Below are positions 53,623 to 62,435 of a stretch of 64,000 nt of DNA, piece by piece. Source of the DNA: Spirosoma aerolatum (GTDB lineage Bacteria > Bacteroidota > Bacteroidia > Cytophagales > Spirosomataceae); NCBI RefSeq assembly GCF_002056795.1, contig NZ_CP020104.1:2677001-2741000 (forward strand), given 5' to 3'. Under the pieces are notes generated by a model. It worked only from the letters and a program-made list of their open reading frames with translations. It was not told the origin of the DNA and made no database searches. The position numbers were made by a program, and so were the translations under genes. The number at the start of each line of letters is the position of its first letter. Position 1 is the stretch's first letter.

Positions 53623-53988
53623 TTACTGATGATCCATACCACCACCTTTTTTGCAGCAGCTTGGCAGTTTGTTATACCCGGCTTGATCGGCTACGACTTC
53701 ATCGGCATCGTAACCGGTTTTGCTAATCACCGATTTGAGTTTGGTAACATCCGTTTTGGCGGGATTGTATTTGATCGTAACCACTTTCGTTTTAACATCC
53801 AGATCCGCTTCTTTAACGCCTTTCTCGAATGATAGATTTCGTTCGATACGGGCTTTGCACATACCGCAAATGGCAGAGGTTTTAATTTTTACTTCTTTCT
53901 CCTTATCGTCGCGGGTAGGCGAGCTAACAAAGGAATTGCCTACGAGCAGAAGTGAGGTCAGAGCGGCTAGAAACAGGCTACGAATCAT
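53623..53988 (-). CDS. Secreted HMA-domain metal-binding protein
   Basis: 121 residues from the ATG complementary to 53986-53988. A signal peptide (MIRSLFLAALTSLLLVGNSF) is followed by an HMA-like domain with the CxxC pair C41-x-x-C44 in AICGMCKARIE and YNPAKTDVTKLKSVISKTGYDAD. A C-terminal tail PSCCKKGGGMDHQ has two more Cys and a His. It is similar to periplasmic copper chaperones. It is probably a periplasmic copper carrier in the efflux region. Confidence 0.85.
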   Translation of the reverse strand: MIRSLFLAALTSLLLVGNSFVSSPTRDDKEKEVKIKTSAICGMCKARIERNLSFEKGVKEADLDVKTKVVTIKYNPAKTDVTKLKSVISKTGYDADEVVADQAGYNKLPSCCKKGGGMDHQ

Positions 53989-54026
53989 GGTATTTAATTG
54001 GTTTATAGTGAATTGAAAACGAAAAT

Positions 54027-54447
54027 TTAACGGCTTTGGTGCCAAAAATAGCTTACATTCTGTGCATTTGTCGGTGACGCATCCTGATCATCCCCTGCAT
54101 GGCCATCAGGCTGGTGATAAACGAAGGTAAATTTCACCGGAGATTTGGTTTTACCGTATAAAGGTCGAAGCCATTTGTCGGGTACACTGCCGGTTACCTG
54201 CGCACCCAGAACCAGATCGGAATTGAGTTGCCGGGCTATTCGCTAGTTCAAGTAGAGCGTTAAGTTGTTTATCACCAGTGCTGTGTGAACACGTATGCCA
54301 CTGAAACCTGGATCAATATTGCCTAACTCCTCTGGTATTTTTCCAACATTTTCGTATCGGCCATACAAGGCAGTTTTCGATTTGTTAGCCATACCTTCAG
54401 AAACGTGTACGCTACGAGAAAGCCTGTCAGAACCAGGAAATAAACTT
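54027..54447 (-). pseudogene. Decayed outer-membrane protein gene in the copper region
   Basis: Two minus-strand frames fit one damaged gene. The upstream part reads SKTALYGRYENVGKIPEELG and stops at 54243-54245. The downstream part, in another frame, reads ARQLNSDLVLGAQVTGSVPD and VKFTFVYHQPDGHAGDDQ and stops at 54027-54029. The RYE and LGAQVT...PLYGK elements resemble the C-terminal half of barrel proteins found with metal-resistance genes. Further upstream (54430-54560) another open frame without a clear start continues the decay. The family is not certain. Confidence 0.5.
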
Positions 54448-54573
54448 GTTCATTGCTTTCTTATGAATCACATGCTCCATTTGCAAATGCAACTGTTGTG
54501 CGTAGTGAGAGTGCCCCTTTGCAGTATAGGTAACTGGAAAGTCAGGATTGTATGATTGATCTATTCTATCAGA

Positions 54574-54648
54574 TTCACCGCGAGAACGTATAGGAAAGAA
54601 CCTGGGCAACCTAGCTTCTGCGCTGCGCCTTGGCATCCTCGCGGTGAA
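54574..54648. repeat. Dispersed repeat words with an 11-bp palindrome
   Basis: TTCACCGCGAG (54574-54584) and CTCGCGGTGAA (54638-54648) are perfect complements. The right part extends into a 22-nt stretch (complement of 54624-54645) that matches the left arm of the palindrome at 25977 at 21 of 22 positions. This is direct evidence of one repeat family at two loci. Confidence 0.7.
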
Positions 54649-54656
54649 AATAGCGT

Positions 54657-55013
54657 TTATGCACTGGCCGACATTGACCGACACTCTTCGGCGCATTTGC
54701 GGCAGGCTTCAGCACAGGCTTTGCAATGGGCAACGTGATTGGCATGTTTTTCACACTCGTCGGCACAGGCGTCGCATACTTCAGCGCAGAGTACCATGAA
54801 ATCGCGTGAGAAATCAGAGCCACGGGCATCCAGTCGACCGCAAAGCGTACAAATATCGGCACAATCCCGGCAGAGTTTAATGCAGGCGGTCATATCGTGG
54901 CCGCGCCCATCTTTGTCGCCCATTTCCAGGCAGGCAGTGGCACAGCGTTCGCAGGCTTGGGCGCAGTCGAAACAGGTATCTTCGTGAGCGTGTTGCATCA
55001 TTTCCATAGTCAT
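54657..55013 (-). CDS. Cys-rich four-helix bundle copper-storage protein (Csp-like, DUF326)
   Basis: A 118-residue protein with 19 Cys, arranged as repeated C-x-x-C and C-x-x-x-C in helices (CFDCAQACERCATAC, CIKLCRDCADICTLC, CAEVCDACADEC, HCKACAEACRKCAEEC). The family binds many Cu(I) ions inside a four-helix bundle. There is no signal peptide, so it is a cytosolic Csp3-like form. It lies in the copper region and is probably regulated with it. Confidence 0.92.
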   Translation of the reverse strand: MTMEMMQHAHEDTCFDCAQACERCATACLEMGDKDGRGHDMTACIKLCRDCADICTLCGRLDARGSDFSRDFMVLCAEVCDACADECEKHANHVAHCKACAEACRKCAEECRSMSASA

Positions 55014-55117
55014 GTTGAGTTATATGCTGGTCGACCACCATTGGTCTGTCAAAATAACTACGGACAATCGATAGAGTTTTTACAAAATTCCAGGTAAGAT
55101 GTACAGAAATTATCAGA

Positions 55118-56251
55118 TCAGGCATATTCGCTATTGAGCAATTGGCTCAGGCAACGTTCTACTTCATCGACCGATACCTTGATATTTCCTTCAAGCTCTG
55201 CATGTTGGTTTTCTCCTGAAGTGCCCTGGTAATAAGCTGAATAGTTAATCTTAAGTACAGATGCCAGATACTGGAAGTGCGGTGGGGCATAACTGGGCGA
55301 AAACAATTCAAAGAGATGGGTACCGGGTTCGCACCAGATAATATTGGTGAACGAAGCCCCATGAGGACCTATAATAAAGGATGCGTTCTTATAAAGATCT
55401 ACCTGTTCGGTTACGGATCGGGGCTGGTCGTCAATAATGACAAATCCATAGCCTTTGAGCATACGAATCAGGTCGGACTCATTAACAATCCGACGTCTGC
55501 CCGAACGGCTGATGTAAATGCGGTTTCGTTTGTTTCGAACAGGTTTTAGCTGGGCTTCGACCTGTTTTTTTAGGGCTGAAATGTCAGCTACATTCGGGTA
55601 AAACCAGTGGCCGTTATTGCCGCTAATAAACCGATCCGCTTCAACTGCAAAGTGGCTACTGTCGATAATCTGATTGTTCCTGACACCGATCAGGCTTAGG
55701 TATTCCCATTCATACGGCGTGTTGAATAGGGGATACGAAACGATGGCTTCTGAAAATACTGGCTCAGGCAGCGCGTCTTTGATCCGGCACAGTTGAGCAG
55801 CTACTAGTACCACAAAATCGTAATAGCCCCCATACGCAATACCGTCCAGATAATGGCTCCAGGGAGTGATGACCGTTTTGGCGGAATATGGTTTCCGATT
55901 CCGCCAGCCAAGGAGATTTTCCAACAGGTGGTGATTCCCAAAATTAGTACAGAGCAGGTTACGGTTGATTAAAGCACTTCCATATGGGAGTAGCCTGACT
56001 TTCTGGTCGAGCTGGTTGTAATCCCAGACCTGGGCTGATTCCGTGATCGCATCAGCTTGATGGAAAATTAATTGCGTTGGATTGCTCCCGTTAGGAACAT
56101 CGGTTAGACGAATGTGATCAGATGGATGATTGGCAATTCGATATGGCTTTAGAAAATCTTCGGTTTGCTCCTTGGTTAGAATCCGGATTCCACGTATGCG
56201 TAGCACCCGCTCAATCAACTGGCTGATCAGGGCTTTAACTCGGCTCTTCAT
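55118..56251 (-). CDS. Glycosyltransferase family 61 (DUF563)
   Basis: A 377-residue protein with the GT61 features NRIYISRSGRRRIVNESDLIRML and SFIIGPHGASFTNIIWCEPGTHLFELF in its C-terminal half. The first 200 residues are alpha/beta with HHLLENLLGW. It is likely to transfer a sugar to a cell-envelope polysaccharide. Its position between copper genes appears accidental. No other glycosyltransferase is next to it. Confidence 0.82.
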   Translation of the reverse strand: MKSRVKALISQLIERVLRIRGIRILTKEQTEDFLKPYRIANHPSDHIRLTDVPNGSNPTQLIFHQADAITESAQVWDYNQLDQKVRLLPYGSALINRNLLCTNFGNHHLLENLLGWRNRKPYSAKTVITPWSHYLDGIAYGGYYDFVVLVAAQLCRIKDALPEPVFSEAIVSYPLFNTPYEWEYLSLIGVRNNQIIDSSHFAVEADRFISGNNGHWFYPNVADISALKKQVEAQLKPVRNKRNRIYISRSGRRRIVNESDLIRMLKGYGFVIIDDQPRSVTEQVDLYKNASFIIGPHGASFTNIIWCEPGTHLFELFSPSYAPPHFQYLASVLKINYSAYYQGTSGENQHAELEGNIKVSVDEVERCLSQLLNSEYA

Positions 56252-56330
56252 AACGGTGTGTTTGGGCGCAGAGGCTATGACTACTAGGGGCGATGCAAAA
56301 CACAGAATACCTCTGTTGTTGTTTTGACTT

Positions 56331-56897
56331 TCAAATTGAATCCAGGTTACGTCGTTCTACGTGGGTTGCTTTCCTAAACTGGCCTGGTGTTTGCCCGGTT
56401 ACCTGCCTGAATTGATTCGAAAGATGCTGAACGCTGCTATACCCTAGTCGCCAGGCTATTTCACTGAGTGTTAGTTCGTCATAGCGAAGCCATTCTTTAA
56501 CTTTCTCGATTTTGAGGGCAATGATGTACTTTTCGAGGGTGTGTCCTTCGCTGGTAGAAAACAGGCCGCTCAGGTACGAGTATTCATAGCCTATCTTGCG
56601 TTCCAGAAACGTCGAATAATTCTCTGAGGCCAGCCGCTCGTTTTTGAGGTGCTGAATTTCGTTGATCAGCAGAATCTTGATATGCTCCACCAGCGACTGT
56701 TTTTTATCGTCGACCAGATCGAAGCCGTTAGCCTGCAACGTCTGGCGGACAGTATTCAGGGTAAGCGTAGGAGGGAGTTCTGCTACGTCAACTTCTCCCA
56801 GCTCTACCCGACCCACCCTCACGCCCAGGGCTTCTAGTTCTTCGCGTACAACCCGCTTACAACGGTCGCACACCATATTTCGGATGATTAGTGTCAT
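56331..56897 (-). CDS. AraC-family regulator with N-terminal CxxC metal-binding segment
   Basis: A 188-residue protein. Residues 1-60 resemble a heavy-metal-associated (HMA) domain with the C10-x-x-C13 pair in MVCDRCKRVVREELEALG. Residues 85-180 are an AraC-type helix-turn-helix with EIAWRLGYSSVQHLSNQFRQ and GQTPGQFRKATH. Such a fusion can sense Cu(I) directly and control the copper genes. It is short for an AraC protein and has no usual sugar-binding cupin. Confidence 0.85.
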   Translation of the reverse strand: MTLIIRNMVCDRCKRVVREELEALGVRVGRVELGEVDVAELPPTLTLNTVRQTLQANGFDLVDDKKQSLVEHIKILLINEIQHLKNERLASENYSTFLERKIGYEYSYLSGLFSTSEGHTLEKYIIALKIEKVKEWLRYDELTLSEIAWRLGYSSVQHLSNQFRQVTGQTPGQFRKATHVERRNLDSI

Positions 56898-57006
56898 AGT
56901 TCAGAACCTGGATTTATGGGATTTAACTGACCGATCATGGCTAGTATTCCCAGCCTTCTCCGAAGGCAATCATCAAAGTCGGTCAGCCGAAACACATAAA
57001 TCCCAG

Positions 57007-59367
57007 TCAGGGTTGAGGTTTAAAACGGAAACCTGCGTACACCATACGGCCCGTGATAGGCCCCCACACCTGCGAGCCTGCATCGAAACGAGGCCCGAAA
57101 GGATCATTCGCAGCCACAATCGGATTGAGTTGCCGGAAGCCCGTCAGGTTTTCGCCACCCAGGTAGATTTCCCAGCCGCTGCGAAAAGCGCGGCTAAGCT
57201 GGGCATTGAGGTTATAAAAGCTGGGTGCCATATCGACCGGCATATTCTGATAGCTGGTATGAACATAACCTTCGCGCAGATAGGGTATCCGACGTGGGCC
57301 GTTCCATTGGAGCGTAGCGTCGAATTTCCATTTGTCGAACGGCAGTGCATACCCCGCATTGAGCAAAACTCGCTCACGGCTGATCATCATTTTGGGTAAC
57401 AGTCGCTCTTCACCAAAAGGACTACCCATGCTTTGCTCCACATCAAACAGGCGGTAGGCTGCTTTTACCTCAAACCGCCTGGCAGGTTGTACATTCAACT
57501 CGGCCTGAAAACTGTTGGCAAACGAACGGGCTTTGCCTCCGGCTTCGGCAAGGTTGTAAAAATAAAGTTCTCCGGGGTGTTCAATGTCGACAATAAGCTG
57601 GTTCTGGAAATCGGTCCGGTGGTAATCCAGCACCAGCGATGCTTTTTTGCCAAGCACCTGAAAATCATTCGTCAGACTAATACCATAATTCCACGACGAT
57701 TCAAACTGTAAAGGCTGGTTCAGATACACAGCCCGTGAACTAACCAGATACCCAAAATTTTCGGCAAATGGATTAGCCGCCCGAAATCCCCGACCCGCCG
57801 ATGCCCGCAGGGTGATGTGCTGGCTAGGATTATATTTCAGATGGGCGCGTGGTGTAAGCTGGGTGCCAAACAGGTTATGAAAGTCGAGTCGACCGCCCAA
57901 TACCAGCGTTAGTTTTTCGGGATACGTATACGTGTACTCGACAAAAGCCCCCGGCACCGACTCGGTTCGGGCTGTCTGAATGGTTTTATAGTGTTCGGAA
58001 TAATCATCGAGCAGGTAGCTTAATCCCGCTTTGAACGCATTGTTGGTATTTCCGATGATACTCTGATAAATCAGGTTGGCATAAAACGTTTGCTGGCGAC
58101 CCTCGTAAGGTGCGAAACCAAACCGGGCCGATTGCTCATGATGCACCCCATTCAGAATAAGACCTAACCCTTTATACGGCTTGTCGAGGTATAGCTTTGC
58201 CGTTTTTGAGAATAATTCCAGCCGTTTGGTTGTGTTCAAAAAACGATAACGGGCATTGCCAACTGACGATAACTGTCCACCATCGCGGTCTTCGTAAAGG
58301 GCCTTTACCCCAAACTGGGCCATATATTTTTCCCCGTTGTATTTATAACGGTTAATGACGTTGACCTGGGTGTAGAGCGGTAAATCGCGGAAACCATCCT
58401 TGTTCTGGTCAATTTCAGTACGGAGCGTGCTCACGTGTCCCAGCACGCCCATACTCCATTTTGGGTCAGAGATGCTCCGGTCTTTTTGACCTGGCCTGAG
58501 ATCGTTATAGTTATTTCGTTTGTTGGCCAGCGGTTTCGACCAGTTGATGTTTCCTTCGACCCGGCCAAAACTATTGACATAGCCGTTGAGGAAAAGCTTC
58601 TGGTTATCCGGTCCGGCATTCCGGTCAGGTTTCTGAAGTTCAACGTTCATTTGCCCGCTCATCGACTCGTAGCCATTGACTACCGACCCGGCGCCTTTAC
58701 CCACGTCAATGCTCGTAATCCAGGTACCCGGAATGTAGTTGAGCCCGAAGGTGGTTGCCAGTCCCCGAATGTTCGGAATATTTTCGACATTGGTTTGCAC
58801 ATACTGGCCACCCAATCCCAGAAACTGAATCTGTTTCGCACCGGTAACGGCATCACTGTACGACACGCTTACCGATGCGTTGGTTTCGAAACTTTCCGAC
58901 AGATTGCAGCAGGCAGCTTTCGCCAGCGCCCGCTGGTTGATAAACTCCGTCTGAATCGGATTGATGCGATCAATTTGACCCGGTGCGCCGGATACCGTTA
59001 CTTCCTGCAAGGTACGTTCGCTGCGAAGGGTTACGTTCAGATGAGTCGTTGGATTGGTTATCAGAAGCGTATCAGAACGGTAACCGACATAGCTGATAAC
59101 CAATTGCTTCGAATTGGTATGAATTGGGAGTTGGAAATGACCATCGGTATCGGTCACAGTACCCCAAGAGGTGCCTGCCCATACGGCAGTAGCCCCTACC
59201 AGCGGTATGGTTTTGTTATTGACGAGCTCACTAACGCGCCCCCGAAGAAGAAGTGTTTTTGACGAATCTATAGTTGACGATTGGGAAGGTACGGTCTGGG
59301 CCTCCGTCTGATAAGAGAGTATTAACCCATTAATAACCAGCATCATTCCGGTGGACAAGGCTTTCAT
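57007..59367 (-). CDS. TonB-dependent receptor with CarboxypepD-like plug
   Basis: A 786-residue outer-membrane receptor. After a signal peptide comes a CarboxypepD-regulatory-like domain (residues 40-115; TDTDGHFQLPIHTNSKQLVISYVGYRSDTL). The plug (DRINPIQTEFINQRALAKAACCNLSESF, then QIQFLGLGGQYVQ and a GAGSVVNGYESMSGQMNVEL segment) and a 22-strand barrel follow. The Cys pair ACC in the plug and the copper neighbours suggest metal uptake or sensing, but the ligand is unproved. No SusD partner follows. Confidence 0.88.
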   Translation of the reverse strand: MKALSTGMMLVINGLILSYQTEAQTVPSQSSTIDSSKTLLLRGRVSELVNNKTIPLVGATAVWAGTSWGTVTDTDGHFQLPIHTNSKQLVISYVGYRSDTLLITNPTTHLNVTLRSERTLQEVTVSGAPGQIDRINPIQTEFINQRALAKAACCNLSESFETNASVSVSYSDAVTGAKQIQFLGLGGQYVQTNVENIPNIRGLATTFGLNYIPGTWITSIDVGKGAGSVVNGYESMSGQMNVELQKPDRNAGPDNQKLFLNGYVNSFGRVEGNINWSKPLANKRNNYNDLRPGQKDRSISDPKWSMGVLGHVSTLRTEIDQNKDGFRDLPLYTQVNVINRYKYNGEKYMAQFGVKALYEDRDGGQLSSVGNARYRFLNTTKRLELFSKTAKLYLDKPYKGLGLILNGVHHEQSARFGFAPYEGRQQTFYANLIYQSIIGNTNNAFKAGLSYLLDDYSEHYKTIQTARTESVPGAFVEYTYTYPEKLTLVLGGRLDFHNLFGTQLTPRAHLKYNPSQHITLRASAGRGFRAANPFAENFGYLVSSRAVYLNQPLQFESSWNYGISLTNDFQVLGKKASLVLDYHRTDFQNQLIVDIEHPGELYFYNLAEAGGKARSFANSFQAELNVQPARRFEVKAAYRLFDVEQSMGSPFGEERLLPKMMISRERVLLNAGYALPFDKWKFDATLQWNGPRRIPYLREGYVHTSYQNMPVDMAPSFYNLNAQLSRAFRSGWEIYLGGENLTGFRQLNPIVAANDPFGPRFDAGSQVWGPITGRMVYAGFRFKPQP

Positions 59368-59445
59368 GCGTTCGTTGATTTATTGAAAACAGGACAACAG
59401 GCCAATGCCAAAAAGACACGAGCCATGGTTCATGCATCAACAAGC

Positions 59446-59895
59446 TCAAATAAGCAGGCAACGAACGAGCGTGAGGATATCGCGTCCGGAAAGAGAAGGA
59501 GGAGAGGGGAATGCCGAAACCGACGACGAATTGCCCGCAAATACCCAATTGAAAAGCCAGGCCAGAACGGTAGCTACACCGTGAAAAATCGTTTCGGTGA
59601 GGGTTTTAACGAACTTGGCAACCAGTTGGCTTAACGACGACGAAATGTCTACATTTTCATAATGCTGATCGTCCTGGCAGCATTCCATTTTTTTGACAGT
59701 CGGTTCGTCGGTCGATACCAACTGCTGATCGGCTGAACAACCCTGTTTGGCTTTTACCTCACTAAAGGCAACCACCATTGTTTTTTTCTTGCCACGCATC
59801 TGGCACGAATGTTCAACCAGCCCAAACCCCGTACTGCTCAGCAGCACGATGCAGGCCATTAGTAAGTTGAACCATTTGAACAGAGTGCGTTTCAT
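59446..59895 (-). CDS. HYC_CC_PP-family-like protein
   Basis: A 149-residue protein with an N-terminal signal or membrane helix (WFNLLMACIVLLSSTGFGL). It has HSCQMRGKK, MECCQDDQHYE and FPSPPSLSGRD, that is an H-x-C, a Cys-Cys and a Pro-Pro element in the order of the HYC_CC_PP family. Members often lie next to TonB receptors and metal genes in Bacteroidota. It precedes the TonB receptor gene on the same strand by 78 bp and probably forms an operon with it. A role in metal handling is inferred. Confidence 0.75.
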   Translation of the reverse strand: MKRTLFKWFNLLMACIVLLSSTGFGLVEHSCQMRGKKKTMVVAFSEVKAKQGCSADQQLVSTDEPTVKKMECCQDDQHYENVDISSSLSQLVAKFVKTLTETIFHGVATVLAWLFNWVFAGNSSSVSAFPSPPSLSGRDILTLVRCLLI

Positions 59896-60009
59896 CGTGA
59901 CACAAATATCTACAATAGAAGCTATTCAAGGCAAGTGATTATCTGTCAACGGTCGAAATTCTGTAATTCTTAGTCTTTATTCTATAAAATAATACCTGAA
60001 AGGCCTATT

Positions 60010-60843
60010 CTATTGGTCAGCTCCATAGATGAAAAGCGGATCTGTCGTACCCAATCGGACTTCTCCGCCCAAACTGGAATACAGATAGATGGACAAAGGC
60101 TGGCCTGTTTGATCGACGTACCGTTTCAGGTCACCAATGATGTCCCGGAAACTTCGCTTCATCGAATAGAGCAGCGATATCATGTGATTATCTTCAGGCC
60201 AGTTTTTGGTAGCTAAATGTGAAGCCTCACTGCTGAGGTGTCGGTAGGGATGGTCCGGTACCGTAGCCGGGGTTACGCCAAGGGTCGATAAGTAGGCGAT
60301 GAGATCGTTGGCAGCCTGTGTTTTATCGGAACCCGTGTAAACGATTGATCCAAAAAGTAGTTGACGGGGTATTGGAAAAACCTGTTCAACTGAACTCGTA
60401 AATTGGTTGTTCGCTCCCAGGTCCAGTACTGCTTTTTCGGAGGTAATGGTTAGTCGACCACTTTCCGTAAAGGAGGGCGTAATCAGATTGATCGTGTACG
60501 TGCCGGGAGGAAGGTCTTTTTCTGGAATAGAAAATCCACCTTTAGAAAGACACCCTGGTTTGGCTCCCGGAAAGGACTGACATGGCCCCTGACTGGTTGT
60601 ACTGGCTAGTCTGACTGTGATGATGTTAGCTGTAATTGCTTTTTGAAAAACCAACTGGTATTGTTCAGAGAGGGCTTTCTGGCTGGAAAATTCAAATCGA
60701 AACCGGCGGCCCTCTTCACCAAAGATTTCATGGTCCCAATATAGGCTCAGGCCGTCGTTGGTAACAGCCGCAATATTGGTGTCTTCCTTGCACCCAAAAA
60801 CAATACCGGCCAATAAGGTTACTAGCAATAAAGGTCGTTTCAT
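60010..60843 (-). CDS. Lipoprotein of unknown function
   Basis: A 277-residue lipoprotein with the lipobox VFGC near residue 18. The mature part has immunoglobulin-like strand patterns (FRFEFSSQKALSEQYQLVFQ, GTYTINLITPSFTESGRLTI) and two Cys in CQSFPGAKPGC. The C-terminal part is helical (DIIGDLKRYVDQTGQPLSI). I do not recognise the family. It stands alone between the HYC_CC_PP gene and the DUF4494 gene. Confidence 0.6.
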   Translation of the reverse strand: MKRPLLLVTLLAGIVFGCKEDTNIAAVTNDGLSLYWDHEIFGEEGRRFRFEFSSQKALSEQYQLVFQKAITANIITVRLASTTSQGPCQSFPGAKPGCLSKGGFSIPEKDLPPGTYTINLITPSFTESGRLTITSEKAVLDLGANNQFTSSVEQVFPIPRQLLFGSIVYTGSDKTQAANDLIAYLSTLGVTPATVPDHPYRHLSSEASHLATKNWPEDNHMISLLYSMKRSFRDIIGDLKRYVDQTGQPLSIYLYSSLGGEVRLGTTDPLFIYGADQ

Positions 60844-60909
60844 CAGTATAGTATAACGTTCTTTATTGCTAAGACCCTACTGGCCGATATGGGGTTGTAA
60901 TCGATAGCT

Positions 60910-61428
60910 CTAAACCGTTTCTGGCTCAGGGCTCATGAAGTCACTTAAGGGACGCAGGTTACGCTTTTCCTCTTCGTTATAGGGGAAAATTTCCAGGATT
61001 TTGGTAATGTTTACGTCCGTAATTTCGAATGGGTCAAGCGCTGTTTTCAGGCTTTGTTCAACCCGTTCATAGGCCTGTTTGGGTGTGTCGGCATTGACAA
61101 GCATCACACTCGGTGTTTTCTTCTGTTTGCCCGTTTTTTCGTCGTCGGTGATGAACATCGCTTTCACTTTGTACCAGGTTTCACTACCATCGTCGTGGTG
61201 AAATACATCGGCCAGTTTCATGCGCGAGATATTGGTAATATCAAACTCAGGAGTGTTGGCCGCAATTTCCTGATAAAGCCGGGTTTCGGCATCCGTGTAG
61301 CTAACGGCATCGACCAGATAGGCTTCGGTAACCGTCTTTTGCTTGATAAATTCTTCGTTTCGGCTTCCGACGTTCGAGTCGTCGATGGGCTGCTGATAGC
61401 GGATTTTTCCTAGAAACCAGTTAGGCAT
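60910..61428 (-). CDS. DUF4494 family protein
   Basis: A 172-residue cytoplasmic protein. It has the DUF4494 pattern: WFLGKIRYQQPIDD at the N-terminus, KTVTEAYLVDAVSYTDAETR and the KMLADVF-like and WYKVKAMFITDDEKTGK segments. The family is frequent in Bacteroidota and has no known role. It stands alone next to the fatty-acid pair on the same strand. Confidence 0.82.
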   Translation of the reverse strand: MPNWFLGKIRYQQPIDDSNVGSRNEEFIKQKTVTEAYLVDAVSYTDAETRLYQEIAANTPEFDITNISRMKLADVFHHDDGSETWYKVKAMFITDDEKTGKQKKTPSVMLVNADTPKQAYERVEQSLKTALDPFEITDVNITKILEIFPYNEEEKRNLRPLSDFMSPEPETV

Positions 61429-61547
61429 TTTTTAAGATTTTGATCTATAAGGATAACGATTTTGAGGCCGCAAAAGTGCCGAAAAATGGCGAAAGCGTGA
61501 AAGAATGAACGAGTGAATTCTCTGGTATCAGCCGCCTTTTCTTCAGC

Positions 61548-62435
61548 TCACTCTTTCGCCCGTTTACTATCTCGATTGGCCTGTTTGATGGATTGCTCGA
61601 TCATATCCCACTGTTCCGACGAGACGGCTTCGAGGTGATTGAACTCCCCGGCTGCCAGTACTTCCCCTCCATCGATGGTGATGCACTCGCCGGTGATAAA
61701 GCCCGAATAGTCGGACAACAGGTAGGCCGCCAGATTCGCCAGTTCGCCATGTTCGCCCACGCGTTTGAGGGGAATGCGGCTGACAGGGTCCATCATTTTC
61801 ATCAACGGTTCCGGGAAAAGCCGATCCCAGGCACCTTTGGTCGGGAATGGACCAGGGGCAATGGCGTTTAGGCGAATACCGTATTTCCCCCATTCGGCGG
61901 CCAGCGATCTGGTCATGATGAGCGCTCCACCCTTGGCTACCGCCGAAGGAACGACATAGCCCGAACCTGTTGTTGCGTAAGTTGTTGAGATGTTCAGCAC
62001 CGTTCCTGGAATCTTGTTTTCAATCCAGTATTTGCCCACGGCCAGGGTAAAATAATATGTTCCGCGCAGCACAATATCGACAATGGTATCGAAGGCTTTG
62101 TACGACAGGCGCTCAGTCGGACTAATGAAATTACCGGCCGAATTGTTCAGTAATCCATCAACTTTACCAAACTTCTCAATCGTTTGCGCGAGGACGGCTT
62201 CAATGTCGGCTGTATTACGAACATCGCAGGGAACTGCCAGAACTTGCCCGCCAGTCTCGTCCATTAATTCCTTCGCCGTTTCATCGATCACCGACTGGCG
62301 ACGGCTACAAATGGTGATGTTTGCCCCAAGCTGAAGCAGATAGCGACTGATAGACTTACCCAGTCCCGTTCCTCCCCCGGTGACAATAATCGTTTTCCCC
62401 TTAAGCGCATCATCGCGCAGCATGCCTGTTGTCAT
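61548..62435 (-). CDS. SDR, 2,4-dienoyl-CoA-reductase-like
   Basis: About 295 residues from the ATG complementary to 62433-62435 (MTTGMLRDDALKGK). The cofactor motif TGGGTGLGKSISRY is near residue 20 and NNSAGNF near 100. In place of the usual YxxxK, the active site reads GSGYVVPSAVAKGGALIMTRS, as in the 2,4-dienoyl-CoA reductase (DECR) class. It is probably co-transcribed with the dienoyl-CoA isomerase-like gene upstream. The start codon directly abuts a 28-bp-arm palindrome. Confidence 0.8.
   Translation of the reverse strand: MTTGMLRDDALKGKTIIVTGGGTGLGKSISRYLLQLGANITICSRRQSVIDETAKELMDETGGQVLAVPCDVRNTADIEAVLAQTIEKFGKVDGLLNNSAGNFISPTERLSYKAFDTIVDIVLRGTYYFTLAVGKYWIENKIPGTVLNISTTYATTGSGYVVPSAVAKGGALIMTRSLAAEWGKYGIRLNAIAPGPFPTKGAWDRLFPEPLMKMMDPVSRIPLKRVGEHGELANLAAYLLSDYSGFITGECITIDGGEVLAAGEFNHLEAVSSEQWDMIEQSIKQANRDSKRAKE

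Noticed and set aside
56662..57399. Long open frame (245 codons) on the plus strand
   Set aside because: It overlaps the AraC and TonB receptor genes in antisense and has no family features.
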